NCBI GenBank assembly: GCA_038231615.1
Contig: JBBRLA010000154.1
Span: forward strand, 1-14,087
Length of the DNA: 14,087 nt
Source of the DNA: JBBRLA01 sp038231615
Lineage (GTDB): Bacteria > Myxococcota_A > Polyangia > Palsa-1104 > JAEUJZ01
Direction of reading: 5' to 3'
Part shown: in pieces, positions 13,069 through 14,087 of the stretch
How the letters are laid out: each line of letters opens with the position of its first letter
How positions within the stretch are numbered: position 1 is the stretch's first letter
Notes under the pieces: generated by a model
Databases searched by the model: none
What the model saw: the letters and a program-made list of their open reading frames with translations, nothing else
Told to the model about the DNA's origin: nothing
Position numbers and translations under genes: made by a program

Positions 13069-13698
13069 TCAAGGGGTGTGGATGCCGACCATGGCCATGA
13101 GGATGCCGAGAATCTGGTCGACCCGCTCGATGTGATACTCGGGGCGGTCGATGGTCAATTCGCTGCCGTCGAGACGGAGAAAGCGCCAGGCAGTGCCGGT
13201 GGTGACTGCGCCGTACACCGCGCCAGACTTTTCGTCTTCCCGTTGGTTGAACATCTGCGCGGCCAGCATCTCCGCGGCGCACTGACCGAACCCCGACTTG
13301 ATGTTGTCGTTCTTCGCCTCTACCACGGCCAGCACCGGCGCGCGAATGAAGAGTTGCTCGGGGGCCTGCGAAATCAGGTAGTCGCAGATCCCGTTCAGCC
13401 CCTGTTCCGGCGCGACCGAAAACTCCACGCCGGAGAAAAGCCCGACCCGACCCAAAGAGCGACGGCGCAACTCCACCAGGATGGGGATGACGATCAGCTC
13501 CGAGCGGGCCTTCTCGGTGTGGATGTCCATCGCCAGCGGCACCTGCTCATCCAGCACGGTGCGCAAGAGCGTGGAGGGCTGCACCGGCGCGACGTCCGGA
13601 AAGAGAATTTTGCCCTCCTTCAGCTCAAGCTTGAACGTGCGGACCAGTTGCGCCAGGGAAAAGTCGCTGTAAGCCATCGCATATATGTAGCGCGGCAT
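13069..13698 (-). CDS. PD-(D/E)XK nuclease-fold protein of unknown role
   Basis: 209 residues from ATG 13698, which has GGAGG four bases upstream; ATG 13677 (MAYSDFSLAQL) matches a commoner family start but has no Shine-Dalgarno. The active-site pattern is visible: an Asp in NGICDYLIS, then VLAVVEAKND giving the E-x-K lysine, preceded by a helix-borne Glu (TEKARSELIV). The rest (GQCAAEMLAAQMFN, GAVTTGTAWRFLRL) belongs to a widespread family of uncharacterised restriction-endonuclease-like proteins. It lacks a partner methyltransferase here, so a classical restriction role is not supported. Its stop nearly touches the DUF1501 stump and its 5' end overlaps another broken frame, so it appears to have been inserted into, or to border, decayed DNA. 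Confidence 0.7.
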   Translation of the reverse strand: MPRYIYAMAYSDFSLAQLVRTFKLELKEGKILFPDVAPVQPSTLLRTVLDEQVPLAMDIHTEKARSELIVIPILVELRRRSLGRVGLFSGVEFSVAPEQGLNGICDYLISQAPEQLFIRAPVLAVVEAKNDNIKSGFGQCAAEMLAAQMFNQREDEKSGAVYGAVTTGTAWRFLRLDGSELTIDRPEYHIERVDQILGILMAMVGIHTP

Positions 13699-13754
13699 GC
13701 CGCCTCCGTCCAGCGCCACGTCATCGGCGTCCCCCCCGTCGGACCGGTGGCGCA

Positions 13755-14087
13755 TGCCGCCATCTCCGGGTGGCGATCCCAGCCGCCATCCCCCGCAACT
13801 ACTTCGGCGATCCGCACCTGGGCCAGCGCGGTTGCCGCGATAGCGGCCGGCTTGCTGTTGCCGATTCCGGTGGCCAGTGCCTTCACGCCCAGGACGGCGG
13901 CGATGGGCGAGGCGTTGACGATCGCCCGCGCGGCCCAGCGCGCGTCATACACCAGACTCAGAAGGAGTTGAAGGTTCTGGCGAAACAGATCGACGACGAA
14001 CTCATGCTCTGGCACCGGGAGCAGGCTGGCGACCCTCGCGGACGGCACGGACGGACAGCAGTGCGGACGGCAACGCCTTTTCGCAAG
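13755..14087 (-). pseudogene. unidentified coding remnant running off the window
   Basis: The minus-strand frame is open from the window edge, with strongly GC-rich third positions, through VPEHEFVVDLFRQ and VYDARWAARAIVNASPIAAV to TALAQVRIAEVVAGDGGW. It then runs into the nuclease gene in a different frame. VPEHEFVVDLFRQ resembles the first residues of Rpn/DUF4351-like proteins (pattern MPSPEHE..VELFR), but the following Ala-rich helices do not continue that family, so it may be a fusion of two broken genes. Near 14036-14072 the sequence holds several GGACGG microrepeats. Confidence 0.35.

Noticed and set aside
12592..13971. 459-codon plus-strand open frame
   Set aside because: It runs antisense through the DUF1501 stump, the nuclease-fold gene and the edge remnant, all of which have clear family signatures or coding bias on the minus strand.
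1..14087. true CRISPR array
   Set aside because: No sequence recurs at 60-75 bp spacing anywhere; the two repeat-like 36-mers are almost 1 kb apart and differ in their 3' halves.
1..14087. tRNA or rRNA genes
   Set aside because: I saw no cloverleaf with a T-loop GTTCRAnTC consensus next to an acceptor stem, and no rRNA-conserved blocks on either strand.

Overview
The window is high-GC bacterial DNA with a patchwork, accessory character: one intact CRISPR-Cas effector operon, two PIN-domain toxin-antitoxin (TA) pairs, a few free-standing genes, and several gene stumps (PhoH, IS91-type transposase, DUF1501, two unidentified). The host is uncertain. The Asp/Pro/Leu-rich linker of the SUMF1-type lipoprotein and the DUF1501 stump suggest Myxococcota or another environmental high-GC lineage. 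The CCCCCGGC-TTT-GCCGGGGG intergenic hairpins would also fit a purple-sulfur gammaproteobacterium.

Layout. 1-687: no convincing gene; a 21-bp tandem repeat, two REP-like hairpins and a terminator-like hairpin. 688-1689 (+): SUMF1/FGE-fold putative lipoprotein. 1706-2442 (-): antitoxin plus VapC-like PIN toxin. 2545-3135: decayed zone with a small ORF stump, an IS91-type transposase C-terminus (-) and a PhoH ATPase C-terminus (+) meeting at about 2980. 3077-4477 (-): membrane-anchored alpha/beta-hydrolase. 4478-4660: short unidentified remnant. 4661-11504 (-): type I-G (formerly I-U, 'Dpsyc' or GSU0051-0054) interference operon in the order cas7 (csb1), cas5-cas6 (csb2), cas3 with C-terminal HD domain, short Cas8-like gene. 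11505-11691: the cas leader, with a 15-bp perfect inverted repeat, promoter-like boxes and a CRISPR-repeat-like 36-mer. 11692-12563 (-): UPF0175 antitoxin and DUF3368 PIN toxin. 12567-12738: TA operator-like palindrome and a second CRISPR-repeat-like 36-mer with a good hairpin. 12739-13059 (-): DUF1501 C-terminal stump. 13069-13698 (-): PD-(D/E)XK nuclease-fold protein. 13755-14087 (-): unidentified coding remnant.

How the genes fit together. The four cas genes are translationally coupled (TAG|ATG, ATGA and GTGA junctions) and would supply crRNA processing, Cascade and target degradation. No cas1, cas2, cas4 or true CRISPR array lies in the window, so this looks like an effector-only locus or one whose adaptation module lies elsewhere or was lost. 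The most interesting part is 11598-12660. There the UPF0175/DUF3368 TA pair sits between two solitary repeat-like 36-mers directly upstream of the cas operon, and the core of one 36-mer is echoed in inverted orientation next to the putative cas promoter. This could be a repeat-derived control element or addiction arrangement for the cas operon, or simply the scar of a degraded array.
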